From Mucilaginibacter sp. SG564 (GTDB lineage Bacteria; Bacteroidota; Bacteroidia; Sphingobacteriales; Sphingobacteriaceae), in NCBI RefSeq assembly GCF_013149275.1, contig NZ_JABGNA010000010.1:1-64000 (forward strand): 64,000 nucleotides of DNA. Reading direction: 5' to 3'. A program made the translations under genes and the position numbers. Numbering within the stretch: the stretch's first letter is position 1; every line of letters begins with the position of its first letter. This document shows, piece by piece, positions 7,674-15,912 of the stretch. A model generated the notes under the pieces. That model ran no database searches. It saw only the letters and a list, made by a program, of their open reading frames with translations, and was not told the origin of the DNA.

Positions 7674-10600
7674 TTATAATCCGATGTTCAACCCAACCAG
7701 GAATACCCTTGGCTTTGGATAATCATACAGGGTTAAGCCCTGGTCAAAAGGCGCGCTGGAATTGGAAACTTCCGGATCGTAGCCTTTATACTTGGTGGCC
7801 ACAAAGAAATTCTGCACCGAACCATATATCCTTAAGCGGCTCAGTTTTAATTTCGAAATAGTTTTTGACGGAAAAGTATAAGCCAGCAGCAAATTGCGCC
7901 CGCGGATAAACGAGCCGTTGGTTACTTTATGACTATCATTATTGGTGGTGTAATACGCATTGATAGGACGGATCTGCGCTATAGGCGTATTCTGATTAGT
8001 CTCTGTCCAGGCGTTCAGCACCGTTTTATAACTGTTGGCGATACCCTGCCTGTCTTCGGCCGAGTGGATACTCCTGTCGAGCACATCATTACCATAGGTA
8101 TATTGCAGATCGACAGTGAGCGACCAGGCCTTATACTGGAAGGTATTGAGGAAAGTACCAAAACCATCAGGTATACCTTTGCCGATGATGGTACGGTCCA
8201 GGTCGTTTATCGTGCCGTCGTTATTCAGGTCTTTATACTTGATATCGCCGGGCAACATACCGTATTTTTTGGCTTCAGCGGCTTCGGCAGTTCCCCAGGT
8301 TCCTAAACTAACCCGGCCAAAGAACGAACCCACAGGTTGGCCAACCCTGATGATACCATTGCCCGATAATATATCGGCATTGCCATTGGCCAGGGCCAGC
8401 ACTTTGTTTTTATTAACCGAGATATTGAAGGTGGTGCTCCAGGTAAAATCCCCGGTTTTGATATTGGTAGAGTTTAGGGTAAATTCGATACCCTTGTTTT
8501 CCATACTGCCCACGTTGGAGTAAACACTACCGTAACCGCTGGAAAATGGCAGCGGGGCATCCAGCAACATACCATCTACCTTGCGGCGATACAGATCAAG
8601 TTCCAGGTTCAACCTGTTGTTGAACAGGCCCAGCTCCATCCCAAAATCAAGCTGTTTGGTTTTTTCCCATTGCAGCGTTGAGTTGGCTACCCGGTTGGTG
8701 CCTACGCCAATATTGCGTTCGCCATTAAAAATAACGTTATAGTTACCCAGGCCCGCCAAAGCCCGGTATGCCGGAATTTCGGAGTTACCGGTAGCGCCGT
8801 AACTGGCCCGCAGTTTCAAATTAGAAATAGCCGGGATATTCTTCATAAAGTCCTCCTCCATTACCCGCCAGGCCAGAGCCGCCGAAGGAAAGAAAGCGAA
8901 CTGGTTATCGGCCCCAAATTTGGAGGAGCCATCGTAACGGCCAGTAAAGGTGACTAAATATTTATCGCGAAAACTATAATTGATACGCCCAAAATACGAG
9001 TTTAGCCCATACGCCTGCGCGTTGGAATAAGGCGCCTGCGGACTTGATCCCGCGCCCAGGTTATTGAATTGGAAATAAGGATCGGTAAAACCCTGTGTGG
9101 TTGCCTGGTCTTCAAACCTGTCCACATGCTGCCAGGATACACCACCCATAGCAGTTACCGCGTGTATTTTGGCAAACTTTTTATTATAAGTGAGGTAGTT
9201 TTCAAACTGCCATGAATTGTAGCGGTTATTGTTTACAGAAGCATCGCCATTATCCGAAATATATTGCATCCCTTTTACAGCAGAATAATCCTCCCGCTGG
9301 TTAATAATATTTACACCAACGGTAGATTTAAAATCCAATCCCGGGGCAAGGTGAATATTGGCCGACATGTCGCCAAGCAAGGTTTGGGTATGTAAAAGAG
9401 AGATCCTGTCGGCAGCTATCCTTAAAGGATTATCACCACCCTCCATTCCCGGGTAATCGCGGTTGCTGGCCCAGCTTCCATCGGCATATCTTACCGGGAT
9501 AATAGGCAACTCTTCGATCACCTGGCGCATCATGGTAATACCGCCGCCATCCAACTGATCAACTTGTTTATCGTCCTGGTTGGTATAGCTCAAGGTACCG
9601 CCAATTTTTATCCAGCTTTTTACCTGACTGTCAAACACAAAACGGCCGGCAAATCTTTTTTGCCATGAACCCCGTGCCAAACCCGCCTGGTTACGATAGT
9701 TTAAAAAAGCGCCGAGGTTTCTTTTTTCGTCGCCATCGGTAATACCCAGCTGATGGTTTTGGGTAAAGGCTTTTTGAAATGCTTCTTCCTGCCAGTCGGT
9801 ATCATAAAGCGGGTTGCCGTTGGCATCAAATAGTTTAGGATTGGTACGTTTGGTTTTGGGATTGGTATATTTTGTACCGGTGGCCCATCCAACGGGATCA
9901 TATTTTTGAGCGTTAGCGTAAGCCAGGTCCTCAACAGCCAAAAATTCTTTGGAGTTGAGTACCGCCAGTTTTTTAGGCAGCACACCGATGCTGAAATCAG
10001 GATCATAAGTAATTTTACCACCGCCCGAAGTCCCGCGTTTGGTGGTTACCAGGATAACACCATTGGCGCCGCGCGCGCCGTAAATAGCGGTAGACGAAGC
10101 ATCTTTTAATACTTCGATAGAGGCGATATCATTGGGGTTAAGGTAATCTATCGGCGTACTTCCGTTACGCAGATCAACCGGGTTCAGGATCACCCCGTCT
10201 ATTACATATAATGGGTTATTGGAAACGCTCAATGAACTGGAGCCACGGATGCGGATATTAGACCGGGCACCGGGCCGGCCAGAATTGGATGACACATTAA
10301 CACCGGATACACGGCCAGACAGGCCCTGGTTTAAAGATGATACCGGGCGCTCCTGTAGTGTTTCGGCTTTTACCGTGCCCACAGAGCCCGTTAAGTCCGA
10401 TTTTTTAACAGAGCCGTAGCCGATCACCACAACCTCATCTAATTTTTTTGATTGCGGTACCAGTTTGATCAGCATATTGCCGGAAGCGCTGTTTACTTCC
10501 TGCGTAATATAGCCCACGTAGGAAACCACCAGGACGGCATCATCGGGAAGCCCTTTCAGGCTGAAGTTGCCTTCCGTATCGGTTATCGCGGCTTTGTCAA

Positions 10601-10817
10601 CATTTTTTACTTTAATAGTAGCTCCGGGTACACCAAGGCCATTCTCATCCACAACTTTGCCCTTTACATCAATGGGCAGAATGGATGAGTAATGCAGGAT
10701 TCGTAAGCTTTTAGCGTTTAGCGGTGTGGTGATGGCCATCAATACAGCCAATACAACATACATGATCTTGAGGCCCAGAGCCGGACCTCTGGAAGACAGG
10801 GGAAAAATTAATTTCAT
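7674..10817 (-). CDS. SusC/RagA-family TonB-dependent outer-membrane transporter
   Basis: Energised importer of an oligosaccharide across the outer membrane, paired with the SusD at 6143. After a signal segment (about 1-36) come the carboxypeptidase-regulatory-like domain (VKGKVVDENGLGVPGATI, about 51-125), the junction motif DEVVVIGYGSVKKSDLTGSV, a plug domain with IYGARGANGVILVTTKRG (about 245-265), and a long beta barrel ending in NIGL. There is no STN domain, so no sigma-factor signalling is expected. Length 1047 is typical. Its leader and signal-peptide coding region is repeated twice more, in decayed form, immediately upstream (11016 and 11216), which is unusual. Confidence 0.95.
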   Translation of the reverse strand: MKLIFPLSSRGPALGLKIMYVVLAVLMAITTPLNAKSLRILHYSSILPIDVKGKVVDENGLGVPGATIKVKNVDKAAITDTEGNFSLKGLPDDAVLVVSYVGYITQEVNSASGNMLIKLVPQSKKLDEVVVIGYGSVKKSDLTGSVGTVKAETLQERPVSSLNQGLSGRVSGVNVSSNSGRPGARSNIRIRGSSSLSVSNNPLYVIDGVILNPVDLRNGSTPIDYLNPNDIASIEVLKDASSTAIYGARGANGVILVTTKRGTSGGGKITYDPDFSIGVLPKKLAVLNSKEFLAVEDLAYANAQKYDPVGWATGTKYTNPKTKRTNPKLFDANGNPLYDTDWQEEAFQKAFTQNHQLGITDGDEKRNLGAFLNYRNQAGLARGSWQKRFAGRFVFDSQVKSWIKIGGTLSYTNQDDKQVDQLDGGGITMMRQVIEELPIIPVRYADGSWASNRDYPGMEGGDNPLRIAADRISLLHTQTLLGDMSANIHLAPGLDFKSTVGVNIINQREDYSAVKGMQYISDNGDASVNNNRYNSWQFENYLTYNKKFAKIHAVTAMGGVSWQHVDRFEDQATTQGFTDPYFQFNNLGAGSSPQAPYSNAQAYGLNSYFGRINYSFRDKYLVTFTGRYDGSSKFGADNQFAFFPSAALAWRVMEEDFMKNIPAISNLKLRASYGATGNSEIPAYRALAGLGNYNVIFNGERNIGVGTNRVANSTLQWEKTKQLDFGMELGLFNNRLNLELDLYRRKVDGMLLDAPLPFSSGYGSVYSNVGSMENKGIEFTLNSTNIKTGDFTWSTTFNISVNKNKVLALANGNADILSGNGIIRVGQPVGSFFGRVSLGTWGTAEAAEAKKYGMLPGDIKYKDLNNDGTINDLDRTIIGKGIPDGFGTFLNTFQYKAWSLTVDLQYTYGNDVLDRSIHSAEDRQGIANSYKTVLNAWTETNQNTPIAQIRPINAYYTTNNDSHKVTNGSFIRGRNLLLAYTFPSKTISKLKLSRLRIYGSVQNFFVATKYKGYDPEVSNSSAPFDQGLTLYDYPKPRVFLVGLNIGL

Positions 10818-11013
10818 AGCAGGAAATTTTTGGTTTACAGGTTAATGAACAGGAGCAGCCGACATGCAGACAGAACCACTCACAAGGCGTTTAAATTGGA
10901 GGTATGCGGGCCATCAGCGTTTAGCCATATGCCCATAAATGTAGCCAGCGTACACCATCGGCAATTTTTTTGGGCAAAGCGCGGCCATTACAAGGCAGGG
11001 GTAAAACTTGTTT

Positions 11014-11016
11014 CAT
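11014..11016 (-). pseudogene. start of decayed susC 5'-end copy 2 (31-codon remnant, runs 11016 to 10921)
   Basis: Marks the ATG of the second tandem copy. The frame runs M-K-Q-V-L-P-L-P and ends at a TAA at 10923-10921. Homology to susC continues at the DNA level past the stop (TGATGGCC and TAAACGC words are shared), showing decay by frameshift rather than a designed peptide, although translation as a short leader peptide cannot be excluded. Confidence 0.55.
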
Positions 11017-11105
11017 AGCAGGAAATTTAATTAGCTACAGATTAACCGGATTGAATGATCAATGGACAGTCGTAACTGCCCGTTCACTGTAAAAAATAAG
11101 TGCGA

Positions 11106-11216
11106 TTAAATTTTCAGACTCAGGCTGGTTAGCGTCATCAATACAGGCTCTTCAATAGGACTAATTTTTTTTGGCAAAGCATGGCCACGAGGGGAGAATT
11201 TGTAAATTTTTTTCAT
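11106..11216 (-). pseudogene. decayed susC 5'-end copy 3 (36-codon remnant)
   Basis: The ATG at 11216 opens a 36-codon frame whose product keeps MKKI, RG.ALP.KI and VLM.L at the same positions as the SusC signal segment, then ends at TAA (11108-11106). The leader TTAACCTGTAACCAACTAAA just upstream matches those of the other two copies. It is the outermost copy, so transcripts of the susC operon that start upstream would contain all three. Confidence 0.6.
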
Positions 11217-11255
11217 TGCAGGAAAATTTAGTTGGTTACAGGTTAATTGGTTTAA

Positions 11256-11965
11256 GCAGTCAATGTGTATAGATATTGCCACTTATTTTTTAATGTTATA
11301 AAACTATAATACAGATCACGGCTATTAGTAACCGAAATGAGCAATCTATTATGTTATCTTAACATGCAAATAATCAATGAGATAAATATACAATTAAATG
11401 TATTTTATACAGTTATTACCCCCTTGCGGTAAAGGTGAACGGAATATTACATATGTCATTGCTGTAAGGATACGAAGTAATCCCGTAGCGTACGTATACT
11501 TGAAACGAGATTGCCACACTGCACTCGCAATAACATGCGGGGGAATCTTTATTCCAAAAGTCCTTGCTCCTTATTCCAAAAAATCGTATATTTATTAATA
11601 ACAGCCCGGCTGCCTTTTAAACAGGTAACCGGGCTGTTGTGTTAAGAGCAAAAAAAGGCCCAAAATCAACCATTTTACATATAGTTATTTGAAAATCAAT
11701 TATTTAATACTTTTTAAAATTTAAAAAGCACGCTAAAACCACCCTGAAATTTGTTAAAAAGTGTTAAAATCGATGTTTTCGAATCCTTTTTGAAAGATTT
11801 TCCGCTGTTTTTGAGCAGAAAAGTGTTAAAATTCAAGGTTTAAAAAGGTTTCCCGAAAGGATAATTTTTTAAATGGGTAGTAACCCGTTATTTCTGTTCG
11901 GGAATTTCTTAAATTTCGCCACGCCAATCCTGCCGAGGGCTGAACAACAAATAAATTGATATAAA
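11256..11965. other. gene-free upstream region between the fucose locus and the T9SS plug gene
   Basis: About 700 AT-rich bases between divergent genes. No convincing coding frame: a 66-codon frame at 11398-11598 has no family features. Visible structures are a hairpin AACAGCCCGG/CCGGGCTGTT (11600-11609 with 11629-11638) without a T run, a stretch with repeated GTTAAAA words (11750-11830), and CTTTATTCC..TCCTTGCTCC..TTCCAAAAAA words (11547-11582) that recall the hairpin element at 46125-46190. Promoters for both flanking genes must lie here but no strong TAnnTTTG was found. Confidence 0.5.
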
Positions 11966-13222
11966 ATGAGAAAACATTACTACCTACTGGTTCTCTTATT
12001 CACTACCCTCCGGGGATTTGCGCAATCGCCCTATGATAATAATGTTTATGACCCGGCTATCAAAAGCGTGGAGTTTTACAACACGCAAAAACAGGGCTCG
12101 TTCCCGGTAATCACCTTAGGATCAACAGAAAAAGTAACGCTGGCCTTTGATGATCTGCGTGGCGGCAGTCGTAATTACTATTATACTATTGAACATTGCG
12201 ACACCCGCTGGAACTCGTCAAATCTATCCACCGCCGAGTACCTGCAAAGCTTTACTGACGATCGTTTGTATACCTATACCTATTCAACTGGTACTATTCA
12301 AAAATATACACACTACGAGCTCAAGCTGCCCAATAACAATATAGCGCCCAAACTGTCAGGCAATTACATACTGAAAGTTTATGAGGATGGCGACCAGTCA
12401 AAAATGGTGCTTACCCGCCGTTTATATGTGGTCAACAAAAAGATATCCATAGCGGCCACTATCGGTACTTCGCCCGATGTACAAACCCGTAAAACTAACC
12501 AAAAAGTAAACTTTACGGTTGACTATGCCGGCTTGCCTATACAAAACCCTTCATTCGAGATCCGTGCTTTACTGATGCAGAACGCGCGTACCCAAACCGG
12601 CATTTTAAACACGCAGCCCACTTATGTGCGCGGTACACAACTGGTTTATAACGATGTATCGATCAATGATTTCCCAGGCCGCAATGAGTTCAGGCTGTTT
12701 GATACCCGCACGCTGAAGCTTAACTCCCAGCGTATTGCCCGTATCATAAAAGACACAGCCAACAACGTGGTACTATTAACTGACCCGATTCGCGATAGTC
12801 CTGATTACCTGCTGCTCTATGATAATGACGGCAAGTTCTTTGTATTGAACCAGGATGGTACCGACCCGCGTACTGATGCCGATTACGCGCACATCTATTT
12901 TGGTTTGGCCCCTTATAAATCCGCCGCAGAGGGTAGCCCCTATATTGTTGGCGCATTTAATGATTATAAACTGGATGAGCGCAGCAAGCTAACTATGGGC
13001 GAGGATGGTAAATACCATATCAACCTGCTACTTAAACAGGGGGTTTATGATTATGAATATGTATGGTATGATAATGCCACCAAAAAAGCCAATGATATAG
13101 TACTGGAAGGCAGCCACTTTGAAACCGAAAATGATTACCAGTTGCTCATCTACTACCGTGCTCCTACCGCCCGCTGGGACGAGCTGGTTGGCTTTGGGGA
13201 ATTGAACAGCGTGAAGAAATAA
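11966..13222 (+). CDS. type IX secretion system plug protein (DUF5103 family)
   Basis: Family known to plug the SprA translocon of the T9SS when no cargo is engaged. A signal peptide (MRKHYYLLVLLFTTLRGFAQ) is followed by the characteristic N-terminal domain: NVYDPAIKSVEFYN, FDDLRGGSRNYYYTIEHCDTRWNSS and the SGNYILKVYEDGD strand region (about 105-130), then a second beta domain (about 155-280) and a C-terminal domain with YVWYDNATKKANDIVLEGSHFETENDY. The 418-residue length fits the family. No other T9SS core gene is adjacent, which is common since T9SS genes are scattered. A type-B-signal cargo is encoded at 18417. Confidence 0.88.
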   Translation: MRKHYYLLVLLFTTLRGFAQSPYDNNVYDPAIKSVEFYNTQKQGSFPVITLGSTEKVTLAFDDLRGGSRNYYYTIEHCDTRWNSSNLSTAEYLQSFTDDRLYTYTYSTGTIQKYTHYELKLPNNNIAPKLSGNYILKVYEDGDQSKMVLTRRLYVVNKKISIAATIGTSPDVQTRKTNQKVNFTVDYAGLPIQNPSFEIRALLMQNARTQTGILNTQPTYVRGTQLVYNDVSINDFPGRNEFRLFDTRTLKLNSQRIARIIKDTANNVVLLTDPIRDSPDYLLLYDNDGKFFVLNQDGTDPRTDADYAHIYFGLAPYKSAAEGSPYIVGAFNDYKLDERSKLTMGEDGKYHINLLLKQGVYDYEYVWYDNATKKANDIVLEGSHFETENDYQLLIYYRAPTARWDELVGFGELNSVKK

Positions 13223-13268
13223 TTTACAACCTATTCATTAAAATAATAATATTTCATAAATTGTGCTT

Positions 13269-13403
13269 ATGAACAAACCTAAAAATATCACCCGTACCCT
13301 TATTATCGCTTTCGCTGTGTTAGCTTATCATGTAGGTCGAGATATTGTAAAAATCGGCATCAAAGATGGTAAGGCTACTCATGAGCTGATGGCAAAAAAA
13401 TAA
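13269..13403 (+). CDS. small single-span membrane peptide, 44 residues, unknown function
   Basis: ATG at 13269 to TAA at 13401-13403. The product starts with a positively charged segment (MNKPKNITR), has one short hydrophobic helix (TLIIAFAVLAYHV) and a charged tail rich in Lys and Asp. It follows the T9SS plug gene by 46 bases on the same strand. Codon use is like that of its neighbours. I do not recognise a family; the case rests on composition and position. Confidence 0.5.
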   Translation: MNKPKNITRTLIIAFAVLAYHVGRDIVKIGIKDGKATHELMAKK

Positions 13404-13452
13404 ACAAGCATTAATTGATTCCTGAGGATTTAGCCTAACCGGACTTATTACT

Positions 13453-13460
13453 TATCTTTG
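13453..13460 (+). promoter_or_regulatory. TAnnTTTG -7 motif of the thioesterase gene
   Basis: TATCTTTG matches the -7 consensus exactly and ends 15 bases before the ATG at 13476. An in-frame TTG (13458) lies inside the motif, so the downstream ATG is the real start. No -33 TTG is at the standard distance. Confidence 0.55.
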
Positions 13461-13475
13461 CACAAAATTCAGCAC

Positions 13476-14015
13476 ATGACCGGAAAAGCCCCTAAAGAAT
13501 CATATACCATCATGAACGAACTGGTATTACCCAATGATACCAATACTTTAAACAACCTGATGGGTGGGCGCCTGCTGCACTGGATGGATATTGCAGCGGC
13601 CATATCCGCGCAAAAACACTGCAATCGTATTGTAGTAACCGCTTCGGTTGATAATGTATCGTTCCAGTCGCCAATTAAGTTGGGGGATGTGATCAGCATT
13701 GAAGCTAAGGTAACCCGTGCGTTCACTACCTCGGTTGAAGTAAGGATGGATGTATGGGCGCAAAATATACCCTCGGGTACCCGGGTAAAAAGTAACGAAG
13801 CTTACTACACCTTTGTGGCCCTGGATAGCGAAGGGCAAAAAACAACCGTACCTGCCCTGATACCGGAAACGGAAGAGGATATTAAGCTTTACGAAGGTGC
13901 TTTGCGCCGTCGCCAACTGCGGTTAATACTAGGTGGTAAAATGCAGCCGAATGACGCTACGGAGCTAAAAGCCCTGTTTTTTGGCGAACAACTGCCACTC
14001 AATCTGCGCGACTAA
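13476..14015 (+). CDS. acyl-CoA thioesterase, hotdog fold (YciA/BFIT-like)
   Basis: Hydrolyses acyl-CoA thioesters in the cytoplasm. The start at 13476 gives MTGKAPKESYTIMNELVLPNDTN. Family features are the catalytic-site region NELVLPNDTNTLNNLMGGRLLHWMD (about 14-38), with Asn and Asp of the hotdog active site, and ASVDNVSFQSPIKLGDVI (about 57-75), which is the second strand block. The rest of the hotdog sheet ends near Val140 and a C-terminal tail of about 40 residues follows. The length of 179 residues agrees with hexameric single-hotdog enzymes. Substrate chain length is not predictable here. Confidence 0.88.
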   Translation: MTGKAPKESYTIMNELVLPNDTNTLNNLMGGRLLHWMDIAAAISAQKHCNRIVVTASVDNVSFQSPIKLGDVISIEAKVTRAFTTSVEVRMDVWAQNIPSGTRVKSNEAYYTFVALDSEGQKTTVPALIPETEEDIKLYEGALRRRQLRLILGGKMQPNDATELKALFFGEQLPLNLRD

Positions 14016-14093
14016 CAGCAGCCGTAACAAAAAAATAGTTTCGCGGTCTAAATGGTATGATACGGTGTACCAGTCCATTTAAATTTTAGTGCC

Positions 14094-14297
14094 ATGAGAT
14101 ATTTTTTATGTTTTTTACTGCCTCCGCTGGCCATCCTGACCACCGGCCGTATCGGAGCATTTATACTGAATATATTTTTAACCCTGTTCTTCTTGGTACC
14201 GGGTATAATACATGCCATACTGGTAACCAATGACTATTATGAGGCCAAGAGGCACCGCCAGCTGATGCGCGCCACCCGCCGGGCAAGGGCCTGGTAA
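14094..14297 (+). CDS. YqaE/Pmp3 family small membrane protein
   Basis: A 67-residue protein with two membrane helices: FLCFLLPPLAILTTGRIGAFILNIFLTLFFLVPGIIHAIL carries the family pattern of LPPLA, a conserved Gly-rich turn, the PGIIHA motif and a basic tail. Pmp3 proteins are linked to membrane potential and salt or cold stress in other organisms. The tail rich in Arg/His (KRHRQLMRATRRARAW) is cytoplasmic by the positive-inside rule. It is followed by a palindromic repeat and then by a sigma-54 regulator gene on the same strand. Confidence 0.85.
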   Translation: MRYFLCFLLPPLAILTTGRIGAFILNIFLTLFFLVPGIIHAILVTNDYYEAKRHRQLMRATRRARAW

Positions 14298-14312
14298 ACC
14301 GCTGATAAATAT

Positions 14313-14379
14313 GATTACACTGATTTCGTCGATTAAATCGTAGTTCAATATAAAGGCCATCAACGAAATCAGCATTATC
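14313..14379. repeat. imperfect inverted repeat after the YqaE gene
   Basis: GATTACACTGATTTCGTCGA (from 14313) is complementary, with two mismatches, to TCAACGAAATCAGCATTATC (ending 14379), around a 25-base spacer. It lies between yqaE and the response regulator and may act as a terminator or REP-like element. Confidence 0.5.
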
Positions 14380-14417
14380 ATTAAAATCAACGGTCAAAAT
14401 TTACCATATTTGCCATC

Positions 14418-15764
14418 ATGCAAAAAGGTAAGCTCTTAATTATTGATGACGAGGAACGGCTACGCAACCTGCTTGCCCGGATCCTGCAACTGGAAGGGCA
14501 CGAAGTTTTCACTGCCGCCAACGGTAAAGAAGGCCTGCGTAAACTACAGCAGGAATATATACATGTAGTACTCAGCGACGTAAAGTTACCTGATACTGAC
14601 GGCATTACCCTATCAGAAACCATTAAGAAGAATTATCCTTCAACAGAAATTATTGTACTAACAGCCTACGGCACTATTAACGATGGTGTAAAAGCTATTA
14701 AGGCCGGGGCGTTTGACTATATCACCAAAGGTGACGATAACGAAAAGATCATCCCTCTGGTAAGTAAGGCTATGGATAAGGCCCTGTTGCAGCAAACCGT
14801 TATGGAGCTGCAAAGCAAGCTGAATGATAAATTTGGGTTCGACAGGCTCATCGGTAAATCAACCGCCATTAGCGATGTGATCAAACTGGCGCAAAAGGTA
14901 GCGTTAACGGATACTACAGTTTTGCTATTGGGAGAGACCGGTACCGGCAAAGAAATTTTTGCCGAAGCTATTCACCAGGCCAGTAACCGCAATACCAAAT
15001 CGTTCGTGGCAGTAAACTGCAGCGCTTTTACTAAAGAGCTGTTGGAAAGTGAGCTGTTTGGCCATAAAGCAGGCTCATTTACCGGGGCGCTGAAAGACAA
15101 AAAAGGACTGTTTGAGGAGGCCAACGGAGGTACCATTTTTTTAGATGAGATAGGCGAGTTGGATCACGATCTGCAAGCCAAATTACTCCGCGTGCTGGAA
15201 TCGCAACAGTTTTTAAAAATTGGTGATATTAAGCCTACCCAGGTAAATGTGCGTATCCTTGCCGCTACCAACCGCAATCTGCAAAACGAAATCACGGATG
15301 GCCATTTCCGGTCAGACTTGTTTTACCGGCTTTCGGTTTTCCAGATCACCCTGCCCGCCCTGCGCGAGCGTAAAAAGGATATTAAGCTGCTGGCCGAATT
15401 TTTCATGCAGCACTTTGCCCTGAAGGTTAAAAAGCAAATCAATGAACTCAGCGATGAGTTTGTTCATAAACTTGAAGATTACCCATGGCCCGGCAACATC
15501 CGCGAACTCAAAAATGTTATTGAACGCGCGGTAATCCTGGCTGATACTCAGATTTTAGATGAAAGCCTGTTACCTTACGAAATTCAGCAGCAACAGGTAA
15601 AAACAGGTATACCGATATCGGCGTTTGATCTGTCATCGGTAGAGAAGCTGCACATTCAACGGGTGCTGAACCATACCCATGGCAACCGCTCTGAAGCCGC
15701 CCATCTTTTAAATATCGGGGTAGCTACCCTTTACCGGAAACTGAAGGAGTACGGACTGGAATAG
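14418..15764 (+). CDS. sigma-54-dependent response regulator (NtrC family), orphan
   Basis: Activates sigma-54 promoters when phosphorylated. The receiver domain (1-120) has Asp10/Asp11, the phosphoacceptor Asp54 (VLSDVKLPD) and Lys in DYITKGDD. The AAA+ domain (about 143-380) has Walker A GETGTGKE, the sigma-54 loop as GSFTGA (the usual motif is GAFTGA) and Walker B GGTIFLDEIGEL. The Fis-type helix-turn-helix is at the C-terminus (HGNRSEAAHLLNIGVATLYRKL shape, about 420-445). No histidine kinase is next to it. It is a close paralogue of the regulator at 41537, including the same TKGDDN segment. The -7-like CATATTTG ends six bases before the ATG. Confidence 0.93.
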   Translation: MQKGKLLIIDDEERLRNLLARILQLEGHEVFTAANGKEGLRKLQQEYIHVVLSDVKLPDTDGITLSETIKKNYPSTEIIVLTAYGTINDGVKAIKAGAFDYITKGDDNEKIIPLVSKAMDKALLQQTVMELQSKLNDKFGFDRLIGKSTAISDVIKLAQKVALTDTTVLLLGETGTGKEIFAEAIHQASNRNTKSFVAVNCSAFTKELLESELFGHKAGSFTGALKDKKGLFEEANGGTIFLDEIGELDHDLQAKLLRVLESQQFLKIGDIKPTQVNVRILAATNRNLQNEITDGHFRSDLFYRLSVFQITLPALRERKKDIKLLAEFFMQHFALKVKKQINELSDEFVHKLEDYPWPGNIRELKNVIERAVILADTQILDESLLPYEIQQQQVKTGIPISAFDLSSVEKLHIQRVLNHTHGNRSEAAHLLNIGVATLYRKLKEYGLE

Positions 15765-15912
15765 GATCAGCCAATCTTGCCTAAACAGTTTTGAAAAAGT
15801 TTTTCGAATAGCATTATATGCTCCTTATTTTACCAACGTTCTTACATATTAATACTTGTTTTTTACAGGGCGGCGGGCACTTAAATCCAGAATTTTGGCA
15901 TCAGCAACAAAC

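Larger units (their letters stand above)
10720..11255 (-). repeat. three tandem copies (about 200 bp) of the susC leader and signal-peptide region
   Basis: On the minus strand three ATGs occur at 10817 (the real susC start), 11016 and 11216, exactly 199 and 200 bases apart. Each is preceded by nearly the same leader, in outline TTAACCTGTA..AAATTTCCTGCTATG. The upstream copies encode short peptides that still resemble the SusC N-terminus: copy 2 begins MKQVLPLPCNGRALPKKI and stops after 31 codons, copy 3 begins MKKIYKFSPRGHALPKKI, continues with PVLMTLTSLSLKI and stops after 36 codons; SusC itself begins MKLIFPLSSRGPALGLKI. The leader is better conserved than the coding part. Confidence 0.75.

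Noticed and set aside
10818..11016. Riboswitch in the susC leader
   Set aside because: The conserved stretch is only about 30 bases and is explained by tandem duplication; no conserved stems of a known riboswitch were seen.
11398..11598. 66-codon frame in the upstream region of the T9SS plug gene
   Set aside because: No family features, no promoter, and it ends in a dispersed repeat.
11600..11638. GC-rich hairpin as a terminator
   Set aside because: No gene ends nearby on either strand and no T run follows; listed only as a structure in the gap.
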